DNA from: Psilocybe azurescens | Taxonomy: Eukaryota > Basidiomycota > Agaricomycetes > Agaricales > Agrocybaceae | Length of the DNA: 64,000 nucleotides | Reading direction: 5' to 3' | Assembly: GCA_023853785.1 (NCBI GenBank) | Contig: JAJIRX010000867.1 | Location: forward strand, 1-64,000 | Shown: in pieces, positions 25,601-35,464 of the stretch | How the letters are laid out: each line of letters opens with the position of its first letter | How positions within the stretch are numbered: position 1 is the first letter of the stretch | The notes under the pieces: generated by a model | Told to the model about the DNA's origin: nothing | The model's input: the letters and a program-made list of their open reading frames with translations, nothing else | Database searches by the model: none | Program-made: the position numbers and the translations under genes

Positions 25601-26483
25601 TAATGGTGGCCTGAATAAGGTTGTCAGTGAGATGGCGAGGTAGGCGTAATGCAAAAAAAAAACGTACCAGTGTCATGCGGTATACCATACATAGGAGTCT
25701 TCGAGGTTTGGATGTCGGCCTGTTCTTGGGTCCACTCTTTCTTCGAGGATTGCAATGTGAAGTCTATCTGTTGCAATTTCCGAGAGATGGGATCCTTCAG
25801 AGCGAGAACGGCAGGCGTTTTCAGTGTTACGATGTCGAGCTCAAGCCTCAAATTGCAGGCCTTCTGCAACAAGGAAAGGAGGGGAAAAGGGAGGGGAGTA
25901 CCACTGGGAGAAGGTCGGACAAGGTCCTTGAGATATTTCTGAACGTCGTCGAAGAGCCTTTGGACATCAGACTCGAGCTCGCTCAAGCTCATGATTGCCT
26001 CGTGCTCTCGAGACCGATTCGAGCCAGCCTGTTTCGGGCGGAGAATGAAGAGGCGAAGGTCGTGAAAATGGAACATATGGAGGCGTGGAGGCAGCGAGGA
26101 TGGAGTCGACTGTCGGAGGACGTTCAGGCTGCCTTGGACTCTCTGCTTGCCCAGGGGTAACCAGGGAGAGGGATGGAACACCGCTAGAAGAGAGCGGATG
26201 CGTATCATGGACTCGAGACCAAAGAGGGTCTCCTGGTCTATCAGATGGCCCCGATACATTGTCCGCGAGGGTATTTGCTGAAAGATGACGGGTGATTTCC
26301 TCTAGCTGGGCTTCAACTGCAGCATCCGCGTCGTCCTGCGCCCTGACGATAGGGCGGCCGTTTTGTCTTCAAGCGGGCATGCTGTCGATGTATCCGGATA
26401 TCGAGAAAAACGCCCGCTGGCTTGCCTGTTTGCGGGTCGACACCTCCGGCACTGGAGCAGGAATTGCAGTAACAGATAGGCAT
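22609..26483 (-). pseudogene. Tnp2-type (CACTA) transposase, broken
   Basis: Read on the minus strand from 26483: a zinc-binding N-terminus (PICYCNSCSSAGG), a variable linker (to ~25.6 kb), then the conserved block from 25488 (LLSGPN, CPNPDCxF, C..H...RYxGGxxCG, NMFLFGVVPGPNEPP, RCALVCVVCDLPAARK, HTQACAICHC) and ADAMHNLFLGLVQEH (~24330). The C-terminal block 23950-22609 carries SDQWRTLGTTYLP, LPNHHMALHL and WWTFPFERLIG. This is the standard order of the Tnp2/Transposase_21 family in basidiomycetes; it would bind the element ends and cut and join DNA. Breaks: an in-frame TGA at 25489-25491 and frame changes near 24550 and in the linker. Introns explain some other gaps (for example a splice junction near 23390). 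It runs leftwards and its tail overlaps the left TIR. Probably inactive. Confidence 0.85.
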
Positions 26484-26669
26484 CTGAGAGCGGCACGAAT
26501 GTGGAAGACGCGAGTGGGTGCTATGGTTGAACCAAAACACCCTCGGAAGAATAAAAAGACGACATGATTCTGTATATGCATTATATATGAGTTTCGAGCT
26601 CCATTGGGAAGAAGGTAGGACAACGTATCGCTGAACTTAGCTATTGTCGTTGAGCAGTGAACAATAACT

Positions 26670-26791
26670 TCCAAGTTGTTGACAAGGTCGCCGGTATTCG
26701 GATATTTCCAGAGAAAAAGAGAAAATAACAATTACTTTAGATGATCCAAAGTAGTCGAATCGGTGCTCTGGATGATCCAGAACACACGCAA
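26670..26791. promoter_or_regulatory. Upstream module of transposase (inverted twin at 34993-35118)
   Basis: This ~120-bp block, from TTGACAAGGTCGCCGGTATT to CCAGAACACACGC, recurs in reverse complement at 34993-35118 with few changes. Each copy lies upstream of an outward-facing gene: here the transposase (start 26483), there the large acidic gene (start 35465). Each contains two dyad motifs. A shared promoter or regulatory module is the simplest reading. Confidence 0.6.
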
Positions 26792-27119
26792 TGAGGTGGT
26801 GAGTATCAAGACGCGGGACTCGGTAAACTCACATGAGCCACCGCTGATGACATAAGCCGATCAGCAACCACCAATAACCCCACGCACGCATCGCCTCCGC
26901 CGATGACATAAGCTAATCAACAACCGTCAACAACCACGGTTCTTATCGTCTCCAACATATTCTCTCTTCCACTCAACACGAGTGATTTGGATCATCCGAA
27001 TCACTCGCCGACAATACTTTGGATCATCTAAAGTACTGTCTTATATTAACCTCCATCTTTTCGGCTCGCTGGCCTCCTTCCTGCGTCCTATGCTAGTGCT
27101 TTGGATCATCCAAAGCACT
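26733..27119. promoter_or_regulatory. Five dyad motifs, core TTTGGATSATCCAAA
   Basis: Dyads at about 26733-26753, 26763-26785, 26981-27005, 27015-27035 and 27095-27119. The core is nearly constant, but the flanking 4-6 bases differ between copies while staying complementary (AGTGAT/ATCACT, AGTGCT/AGCACT, TACT/AGTA). Possible binding sites for an element-encoded DNA-binding protein, or RNA/DNA hairpins. No gene lies at 26.8-27.4 kb. Confidence 0.55.
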
Positions 27120-27470
27120 AACGATTTTCATCGAAATATCGGAGACCTGCATTCGCCACTGGTACGACTTCATTTTAAAGGCAAATATTATAGGTATGCC
27201 CCAATGCATGCTAATTAGTACAGACTATTAGCTGATCTATGCCTACAGCCCGTTAACTTTGCCCACAAAGTAACACCAATGTCGAAGACGACCCATTAGG
27301 GATTCTCCTCACCTGGTAGGAAACCCAAGTCATGCACCCCTTTGCATTAATCTCATTAACTCCCCTGTTAATTAGGTTTGAAGTCCATTGTATCGAATAG
27401 TAGTTCGTCGGGCACCCAAGCACTGGGTCGCGTTCGCTGATAGCGGGCCTTTGGACTCTCCTCCGGCTGT

Positions 27471-30271
27471 CTAGCAGGGTTTCCAGCGGGGACCACCCAG
27501 AGAGCTTGTTACGTTTCGGTCGCCGTCAATCGTTCTGAGTCGCTTACTGACAAGATGACTTCGCCAAGCCCGAGTTTTGACGACAAAGACCTTTTGGTCA
27601 TTCTCTGTCTCACTCTCATCTGAACTCATCCCGGAGGCTCCAAGCGAGTACACCATGTCATAGGAGGCCTTCCACTCGGTATTGGTGGTCCCGTCCGGGT
27701 TTTTCATATTCCCGGAACATATGGCCAGACGGTCCTTGTATAGCTTGGGGGTCAAGTCAGCTATGGGGTTTACCATACCAGAGCCAATGAACTCACCTGG
27801 TTTCTACGCCAATTTAGCCTGCTGCTTTGTACTTTGCGCTCCCTTTTCACTTTCTCAGCCTCAGCCTCAGCTTCTACTTTCTTCTGATAATCTCGCCACA
27901 CCCGGTTTATTCTCCTGAGCCGCTCCTCGAACTGCATTGCAACTTCGTCTTTCTCCCCTTCACTGAGTATAATATCCAACTCCCCTGGTAGTGTGCCACG
28001 AATTGATCGCACAAGGATTCATTCCAAGTCACAGCCAACTTTTTTGCAAAATATGGTCGCATGGGTTTGAGAGAGGGATCCGCTGACCGTCCCGTCCTTG
28101 TGACCGTTAACCTCCTCTTCTGTTCGCGCACACAAAACGTCTTCAAGTCTTCATCTTTCTCAATTCCGAGTAATAGATTCATGCATTTCCTTACTGCTGT
28201 CTAAGCAGGAATTAGTTGGGATTGTTTCTCAGAGTTGGAAAACCTGCCTTCTTCATAGCATTGACTTCATTGGAATGACGCTTAGGTGGGCTACGAAACA
28301 TTCGCAGCCCCACCCGCTTTCCTCGATTATTCCGTCCTTCCGGTGTTACATCTGGCGTTGGAGCATTTGAACCGTATAATGCTGCAATTCCAGTTTTCCA
28401 ACTTGCTCGGCGGCATGGAGGTTGAAGAGGCTGATGCGTAGGCTGGGGCTGAGGTGTAGGATGAAGTGTAGGCTGGGGTGACTGGGTTGGCTGAGGCTGA
28501 AGCGGAAGCTGGCTCTGGCACTGAGAGTTTGTGGTAGTAACTGGTGTCGACACCGTCGGTACTGTAGGGGAGATTTCTTCCATTGGGTCATCGTCCCAGT
28601 GGACCCTCGCGGCTTTCGCGACTGTGATGGCATAGTGCTCGGACCTGCGCCACCTATCGGTGGACAAAAAATTCGTGGTGGCGGAACCTGAATATGAGAG
28701 AGCGTCAACGATATTTCCCTCACAAAGAACCTCGAAACCTACCTCTCGTTCGACCCTTGGTTTGTCTATCGGTGTCATTCCTGGATTGAATTCATCCAAT
28801 CCATGGCTTGTACTTTCCTCATCAAGAGAGATGGGGACTTCCAACCCAGTGCCTTCCACTTCGCCTTCATTATCCCCATCGTCACTCCGCCCATTGTCGT
28901 CAGACCTGATTAGGCCATAAAGGTCGCTAACATCGTCTTCTGCTCTATCCCTCCATTGTGTCCTGTTTTCTGGCGGAGGCAGTGGGCCAGATGGAGTTAT
29001 TACAGAAACAACACCTGCCCCTCTCTCGCTCTCGACTTCCATCTTGTTGGAATCATGGTCCACCTGGCTCATCACACTCGACAACCTCTTCTCCAACATA
29101 TCCGCCCTTGCCATCGCCTTTTCCCCTGCTCTTCAGCATTCCTGACGGCTTCTGTGGCTAGCCTCTTCATCTCCTCTATCGAAGCGCTGGTCCCGGCCTC
29201 CACTTCGTTGGTATGCCTCTCCGCATTGATAGCTTTCCTAGTTGCCTCAGCGACTCGCTCATCAACCTCTTGCATACTCTTTTACCTGCTTCCTCCAATA
29301 ACTTCCTTTCCATTGCTTCCGTCTTCTCGGCTGCCTTCCGCTCCCGCTCCTCTGCATTTCTGATGGCCTCGGCAGCTAGCCTCTTCATCTCCTCTATGAT
29401 GCTGTTGGCCCCAGTTGCCATGTCATTGGCACGCTTCTCAGCATCGGCAGCTTTCTGGATTGCCTCTGCAAGTTGTTCATCGGTCTCGTCAGCTCTCCTT
29501 TTTCCCATCTTCTCCAGCAATCTCCTCTCCATCGCTTCTGTCTTCTCTGCTGCTCTCCGCTCCCGCTTCTCTGCATTCCTGACGGCCTCAGCAGCTATCC
29601 TCTTCATCTCCTCCACGGTGGCGTTGGCCTCAGCGGCTACGTCGTTGGCACACTTCACAGCTTCGTCAGCTTTCTGATTTGCCTCTGCGACCAGTCTATC
29701 AGCCTCATCTGCTCTCTTTTTGTATTCCTCCATTTCCTTTTCAAATGCTGCCTTCCGTGATTCATATTGTTGGTTCACCGTATCGATGAATTCAGTGGAT
29801 CGGTGGGCAAATTGGCCTTCATATTTACTCTCGATTAACTCTGACAACCGCACTGTTTTCTCGCTACTCAAAATCAGAAATTATCATTTTAATCGTGCAA
29901 GATAGAGCCTCACCGGCATTATCCTTTCAAGAATGCGAAGCTTGTCCTGGCCGTACCGTGCAGGTTTTTATCCATTACACCGGCATGAGCACGCTTTTGA
30001 GCACGCGATGGCCCAGGCTGTAACACGATAGGCGATAGTAGTTGGCCCTGTTCGGGTGTGGGGGTGCTGGGTTGAGAAGTTGAGGATGCGGTTCGCCGGT
30101 CATAGGATAGTCATTCTGCTGTGGAACGTTGATGTTGTCAGAAGAAGCAGCTCTGCCACCCTCTTCCATATTTTGAAGTTCCATGTCATGGTTGTTGCTG
30201 GTGAAGGCGCTTGTGCGGAAGTTGAATAAGAAAGCCATGGTAATTTTGTTCACATTGAATGTCGAGGTCAT
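27471..30271 (-). pseudogene. Coiled-coil cargo protein, frame-broken
   Basis: Minus strand. From 29871 an Ala/Glu/Lys-rich coiled coil contains three diverged repeats of ~65 residues, each with the pattern EEMKR-L-AAEA-RNAE-ER-AAEKTEAMERxLLE. It continues after one-base frame changes at ~29275 and ~29120 into an acidic and then Pro/Gln-rich region (~28900-28400) and a basic stretch ending near 28230. After an intron (~28190-28235) further coding pieces run to ~27770 and, after another intron, to a stop at 27471 (end WRSHLVSKRL...). A further frame change lies at ~28010. A minus-strand frame at 30271-29975 may be the 5' exon. No enzymatic domain recognised. Homologues are probably cargo of related basidiomycete elements, judged from context only. 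Confidence 0.55.
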
Positions 30272-30533
30272 CCATTTATATTGGATTATTGTCTAGTGCT
30301 TTTCTCCACTCAACAATTAGGATTGAATGTTACATGCCATACGGGTTATTCGTCATTTGGAGACACACTTTAGCGTCTGCGCCACCATATCACTTTCCTA
30401 ATCCGGAGAGTCCCTTGATTATAGTGCGTTGTATCCAAGTATCCTTCTACATTCCACTTTTTGTTAACGCTTTCCAATTGTTGTAATTTCTCTCAAATTA
30501 TCGCAATCATACTACCTACCAGAACAATTTTCA

Positions 30534-31125
30534 ATGCCCTCCTCTCGCGGTCTCCCACCTTCGCCATCTCGCAGTGTACGTCTGATATCACCAATATTTT
30601 ACACACTCTGATTGTTTCTCCAGGATAAATCTATGTATGTTCGCGCCCGCGTATACCAAACTCATCGTCAGCACCCCGTGTGGAAGCTCGTACAGACTCA
30701 AGTCCCTTCAAAACGTCGCACTTGTGCTATTAGCGACCGACCTTCATGGCGCTACCCTTGGGTTGAGGGTCTCTTCGAGCACCGTAATATTCACAAACAC
30801 ATCCACGATACTCAAATCACTGTTTGTTCCAACGGCTGTGAGGAGAGGTTTCTCGTTTTTGTCCAAAATCATCTCCATCTACCTCTCAATAATGCGTTAG
30901 CAAGAGTTTGGCGAGGGGAGATCGTAGTAATGCGACTTGCCATTGAGACAGATGATGTTGTCAATATGCGCCTGCAAGACAACCAGAAGATTGATCAAGC
31001 AATTCAACAGTATGTTATTTCAGCTTATTTCACACTACGATTCTAATCAAACCTATAGATTTATTTATCGGGTCAATCAGTCAACCCCATTCCGCTTTCC
31101 GACCAATCTCATCTTCTATGTTTAG
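30534..31125 (+). CDS. Small intact cargo gene, unknown function
   Basis: Exons 30534-30575, 30624-31009 and 31059-31125 join with consensus GT...AG introns (48 and 49 nt) into a clean 164-codon frame. It has a Ser/Pro-rich start (MPSSRGLPPSPSRS), a central part rich in Trp, His, Arg and Cys (PSWRYPWVEGLF, CSNGCEERF), then LPLNNALARVWRGEIVVMRL. No known domain was recognised; the RVWRGEIVVMR stretch is reminiscent of other basidiomycete hypothetical proteins. It is divergent from the coiled-coil gene, sharing a ~260-bp intergenic region (30272-30533). It is one of the few uninterrupted genes in the giant element, which suggests recent selection or chance. Confidence 0.6.
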
Positions 31126-31445
31126 CTTTTTCCCTATCTTCTAGCTCACCGACCTCACCTTTACGTCGTCTACCTGATCCCATCGTATCCTTGCCTCTGA
31201 GATACCCTGTATATAGTTTCTTATATCCAATACCCTGTATATACTTGCTTGCTAAATTTAATTCTCATTGTGATCCGAAACTTGCAACAAGCCTTCTCTA
31301 ATTATCGGAAGCAGAGGCGATGCTAGTCGATTTTGCACAGCCACATCGCCTCTGATTAATACTAGTGATTGTGTGACCGTGAAAATGATCATCATCTCAA
31401 GTGGAGCAGGTCTCCGGTGCGGGTCGTTCCCACTCTCCCTTTGTT

Positions 31446-31523
31446 GTGTTTTGGATCATCTGAAGCACTTCAAGCCTTGGCCATTTTCAGAGTTTCTCAA
31501 GTATTGTGGATCATCCATGATAC
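31446..31523. promoter_or_regulatory. Pair of dyad motifs
   Basis: Dyads at 31446-31468 and 31501-31523, of the same family as those at 26.7-27.1 kb. They lie between the 3' ends of two convergent genes, so a plain promoter role does not explain them. Flanking bases are again mostly complementary (GTGTTT/GAAGCAC, GTATTG/TGATAC). Confidence 0.5.
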
Positions 31524-31683
31524 TGATTCGGAAACACTTATGGAACATTCAAACCGTACTACGGGTATAGGCAAATCTTGTGTCATTTACTGCCAGCTCA
31601 TGCAACTGCCTGCAGTTGTCTATCGTCTATGCCCCCAAACACATGGCGAATTTTGAACAACAAGCCATTCGCTTCGTTTCCGC

Positions 31684-33311
31684 TCAACCACAGATTTGTG
31701 AAAACAACGCCAGGATCATGACGTTCATAAAGATCAATGCTCCTGTCAAGTTGCATCCGCAGCCCCTTGCCCGCTCCTGCCTTCCTTTCATCTATGTACA
31801 TGTTCATTAACCCGAAAATTCAAACGGAATTGCAAATTGGACATTACCTTCTTTTCCCAGATATGAATGCTAGGGCTTTCCTCGTTTGTTCCACTTGCAA
31901 TCATGTGTCGTTTATCCGTCGAACAAGCCTGATTACTGTTGTATCAGTGTTTAATCGTGGAGCAGACATGAAGAAGACACACATCCAATACTTGCACAGT
32001 AGTTTGCCTGCCCCGTGCTTGAGTTTCTGAAGACATTTGGATGTTCCAATCGAAAGATATGTAGTTCTCCGTGATCACTTCCGCATGCAACTGAAGTATC
32101 ATTTTCAAGGAAAATAGCTTCTTGAACATATGCCTTCTTTCGCTGAATTGTAAAAGGAATCGGAAGGCGAACTGTGAGGGTAGCGGTAGAGGTCAAATCC
32201 TTTTACCAAGTTATCGACTATCAGCCAGTTGTCGTCAGAACTTAAGCAGGTGTTGCCTCTAAAATTTATGTGAGTTTTCATTCGCAAGTGAACAAGACAA
32301 AACTCACATGCTCGACTTTAGGATTTTTGTCCAGCTTTCAGCCCCCGTAGCTGCCACCTTTAACATTCTACTGACGTTAGTCTAAAACTATTTCCTATCA
32401 AGAAACAGTTCACTTACAGCACGCCTGATTCCAGCCCCAGGACGATGAGGTTTTTGCCCTTTCCAATGAAACGTACAGCTCTCGGTATCACACCTTTTCC
32501 TTCCCTTGTATCGTTTAAGTTCTGGGTCCAGCAATTGATAAGTGTTCCTGCAAACATCGTCATTTTATCGCTCATTCTAAGGAGCATCAGCCTCACCATT
32601 TTTTCTACTTGGAACATCTTGACATGACCTGCATGGCTTGACAATACGAGGCGGCACTTGTTCCGATCGTAGTCCATGCTTTCAACTGGTACATTGAACG
32701 GAAGGGCGCTGGTGTTCGATAGCTCTTTGAAGCTGTCCTGTAAGTTTGTCAGTCTCCGTCTCTTCAATTCTGTATACGAACTTACAGCATCCTTTGTCCT
32801 TTGATAAATTAGAACAAGGCCCCGACCCGTGCCGAAGCAGACGACATTCCCGTTGTCAGAATTCCCAGAGAGCCACTTGATGCAGGTGATTTGTCCCCAC
32901 CTCTCGAGGTTATTGCTGATAACTTGGTAGATGCATTTCTCTTCCATGTTCCATATCCTCAATTTCTCATCATCTCCTGAAATTATATGAGATATCAATG
33001 GTCACATTCTACCAATCAAAGCCGTATTCTCACCTCCACTAGCAAGAAAGCGTGCATCTCGTGAAAAGGCAAGACAATTAATAGGCCCAGATGTTCCAGG
33101 TAACCGTACATGAATTCGATACTCCTGTTCATCTGTTATCAGCTGTTGGAATGTGAAAGAATTTATTTCTTATGTCTTCAGGAGACTGTCTGAACAAGAA
33201 AGCCATTGAACCGGGTGAAAATAATGTGGATATTGCGATTGAGCAGTAAAAAGCAGGTTGTAATGTAATTGGAGGAACGTTCGCGGCGAATCTTTTTATC
33301 CGTTTTAACAA
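31684..33311 (-). CDS. WD40-repeat protein with C-terminal hydrophobic tail
   Basis: Minus strand, several short introns. Visible blades: GPINCLAFSRDARFLASGG|DDEKLRIWNME (~33110-32940), GQITCIKWLSGN...VCFGTGRGLVLIYQ, ESMDYDRNKCRLVLSSHAGHVKMFQV, PRAVRFIGKGKNLIVLGLESG, RGNTCLSSDDNWLIVDN, VACGSDHGELHIFRL, and a last blade HMIASGTNEESPSIHIWEK (~31930-31845). The final exon (31684-31791) codes for a short hydrophobic tail (LTGALIFMNVMILALF), which fits a membrane anchor. WD40 propellers are binding scaffolds, so no enzymatic role is expected. The 5' end is unsure: a frame starting at ~33273 (MAFLFRQSPED) does not join cleanly to the first blade. Introns at ~33000-33055, 32285-32310 and others are inferred. 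It is cargo of the giant transposon. Confidence 0.7.
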
Positions 33312-33477
33312 TTAGAAAGCATAACAAAAAAAAAGGAATGCAGTAGCGAGGAGCACTTGGATACAGCACGTTAAATCAAGGGATTCTTCAGATTAGGAAA
33401 ATATTATGTGGTGGTGCAGACGCTAAAAGCATGTATCCAGGCAATGAACAATTGTAATCTCCATCTTAATTGTTGAG

Positions 33478-33668
33478 TCCTAGGGAAAAACATTCCATGT
33501 GTTGTGTGGCGTTCACTAAGAACAAATTGAGAACAATGCCACTAGTGAAAAACAGTCAATGTGTTGTGTGGCGTCCACTAAGAATGAATTGAGAACAATA
33601 CCACTAGGGATAAACAGTTAATCTACATGTTGTGTGGCGTTCATTAAAATTAATCAAGAACAATGTCA
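33478..33668. repeat. ~65-bp tandem repeat, three units
   Basis: Three units each contain TGTTGTGTGGCGTTCACTAA (or a close variant) followed by AATTGAGAACAATGCCACTAG. It lies between the divergent WD40 gene and the gene at 33.7 kb. Confidence 0.75.
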
Positions 33669-33719
33669 TTTGTTTCATATATAGTCAAGTTTACATATGC
33701 AATTCTACATTCTAAAGCA

Positions 33720-34499
33720 ATGTCACTCTTTGTCAAACCTCATCTTCCCCTCATCACGACACGTGTAGAGTTCCAGTTCAACGAGCTTTGCCCTCCACCT
33801 GAGATCACACCCCGTCGAGATCTGGGAAGCAATGTTTGTCGGCAGGCAAGACACAATTCCATGCCATATACCCTACCCAAGCCAGTCCACGAGAAAACCC
33901 CTATAAGGTCGTCAACCATCAATCTCGAAATGCGCTCAGGATCCCCATTGACCAACATACCTGACCGTTCATCCTCCGAAGGCTCTGACATTGAGGGGCT
34001 ACCGAAGGCAAATTGAAGATCCCAAAGCCCCTTGGAGAGGCAGGCAGGTCCAAGAGCGGTGGTTACAACCTTCAAGAGGCAGTGGGCTGGGCAGAAGAAA
34101 AATATCAAGAATTCACAGTAAGATTTGGTGGCTATGAATATTGAGAAGGATTACTCAACACAGTCACAGAAATACGTCAACACTGAAGTCTCCAACAAAC
34201 TGGATCCCACACAATGTTTTAGTAAACAGAATCCTGCTGACCTAGACGGTGTTATTCAATTGGTAAGCTTCAGGGTATCAATTTTGAATCAGGAACTTAC
34301 TTCATTTTGTAGATGCTCCAAAAATTCAAGATTGTGGATGTCTATGTGAATGACTGGCCTGTTCGTGAAGCGTTAAAGCAGCGCTTGAAGTATACTGTTG
34401 ACGTTGAGAAAAAGAAGCTTTTAAAAGTAAGAGAAAAAAACCTTACAAGAGTAAGTTTTCTGACCTAATTTTCAGAACATTCCTAGTGCTAACCAATAA
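33720..34499 (+). pseudogene. Basidiomycete-specific cargo gene, one frame break
   Basis: From the ATG at 33720 a Ser/Pro/Arg-rich N-terminus runs to ~34005. The frame then changes by one base, and a conserved-looking part follows (KIPKPLGEAGRSKSGGYNL). After a putative short intron comes KYVNTEVSNKLD; after a second intron (~34264-34313), VDVYVNDWPVREALKQRLKYT; a last intron leads to a stop at 34499. The (I/V)PKPxGExGRxxSGGY and WPVRxxLKQxLKYT blocks recall a domain found in many uncharacterised Agaricomycete proteins, from memory of the pattern. Function unknown. Confidence 0.55.
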
Positions 34500-34763
34500 C
34501 CAGTCATTCACAGCCCGTACACCTCTGACATGAGTTGAAAGCAAGGATTCTGGATATCTAAGATATTGTTACGCATGTTTGACTGATTAAATACCTTTTC
34601 TTAGCAAATATATTGAGGTAGTAAGCCATAAATTTCTAGTAGAATGCTTACGATGCTGGTGTACCTTGACACTGTGGACTGGGGACAGGTGGCCTGAGAG
34701 CGCGAATATTGAGTTGTTGCACCAATTTGACAGCTATTGGATGCTTTTAAATGAATGAAAATG

Positions 34764-35059
34764 TACTTTAGATGATCCAGAGTATAATAATCCCCAAAGC
34801 ACAGTGCTCTAGATGATCCAGAGCACTGACATGGAGACGATGAACAGAGGCAATGTGAACGGAGACGCTTGTATCGGACGGTGTAAATATTTAAACTCCG
34901 ATGTAATTAAAACTCCGATGTAAACAATTACCAACCGCGTCCGAACGCTGTTTTCTTAACCTCACTCTCACCTCACCAACCGCTGATAGTTGCTACCTAA
35001 TCGCGTGTGTTCTGGATCATCCAGAGCACCGATTCGACTACTTTGGATCATCTGAAGTA
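34764..35059. promoter_or_regulatory. Four dyad motifs upstream of the right-end gene
   Basis: Dyads at 34764-34784, 34803-34827, 35007-35029 and 35039-35059, plus a degenerate one at ~35186-35210. The last pair lies within the inverted twin of the transposase upstream module. 34500-35464 contains no gene. Confidence 0.55.
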
Positions 35060-35464
35060 ATCGTTATTCTCTGCTTCTTTTCTCCTCTAGAAATATCTGA
35101 ATATCGGCGACCTTGTCAACCAACTACCAAGTCCCCGTCTTGACGAGGATCATCCTTGTCAACGTTCACTCTTCAACTCTCCTCAGCTGTTTAGGATCAT
35201 TCTAAGCAACTATATTCCTTGTTTTTAGGCACGTTCTTCGATCCTTTTCTCGTTCCTTCAGCGCCGGATCCATTCTTTTTCGATAACACTTATTGTAAGT
35301 GTCCTTTTGTTTCTGTGGCTGAGACCATTGTTGATGTTATTTTCACAGATATTTGCCCTCTCGTCTAGTTTTCCCTCTCACATATAGCTTACTATAATCT
35401 AGTAAGTACTTATCGTCTTAAATCTTTTGAATATCCTATTGAATAACCGCTCTTTTCTTCAGTA

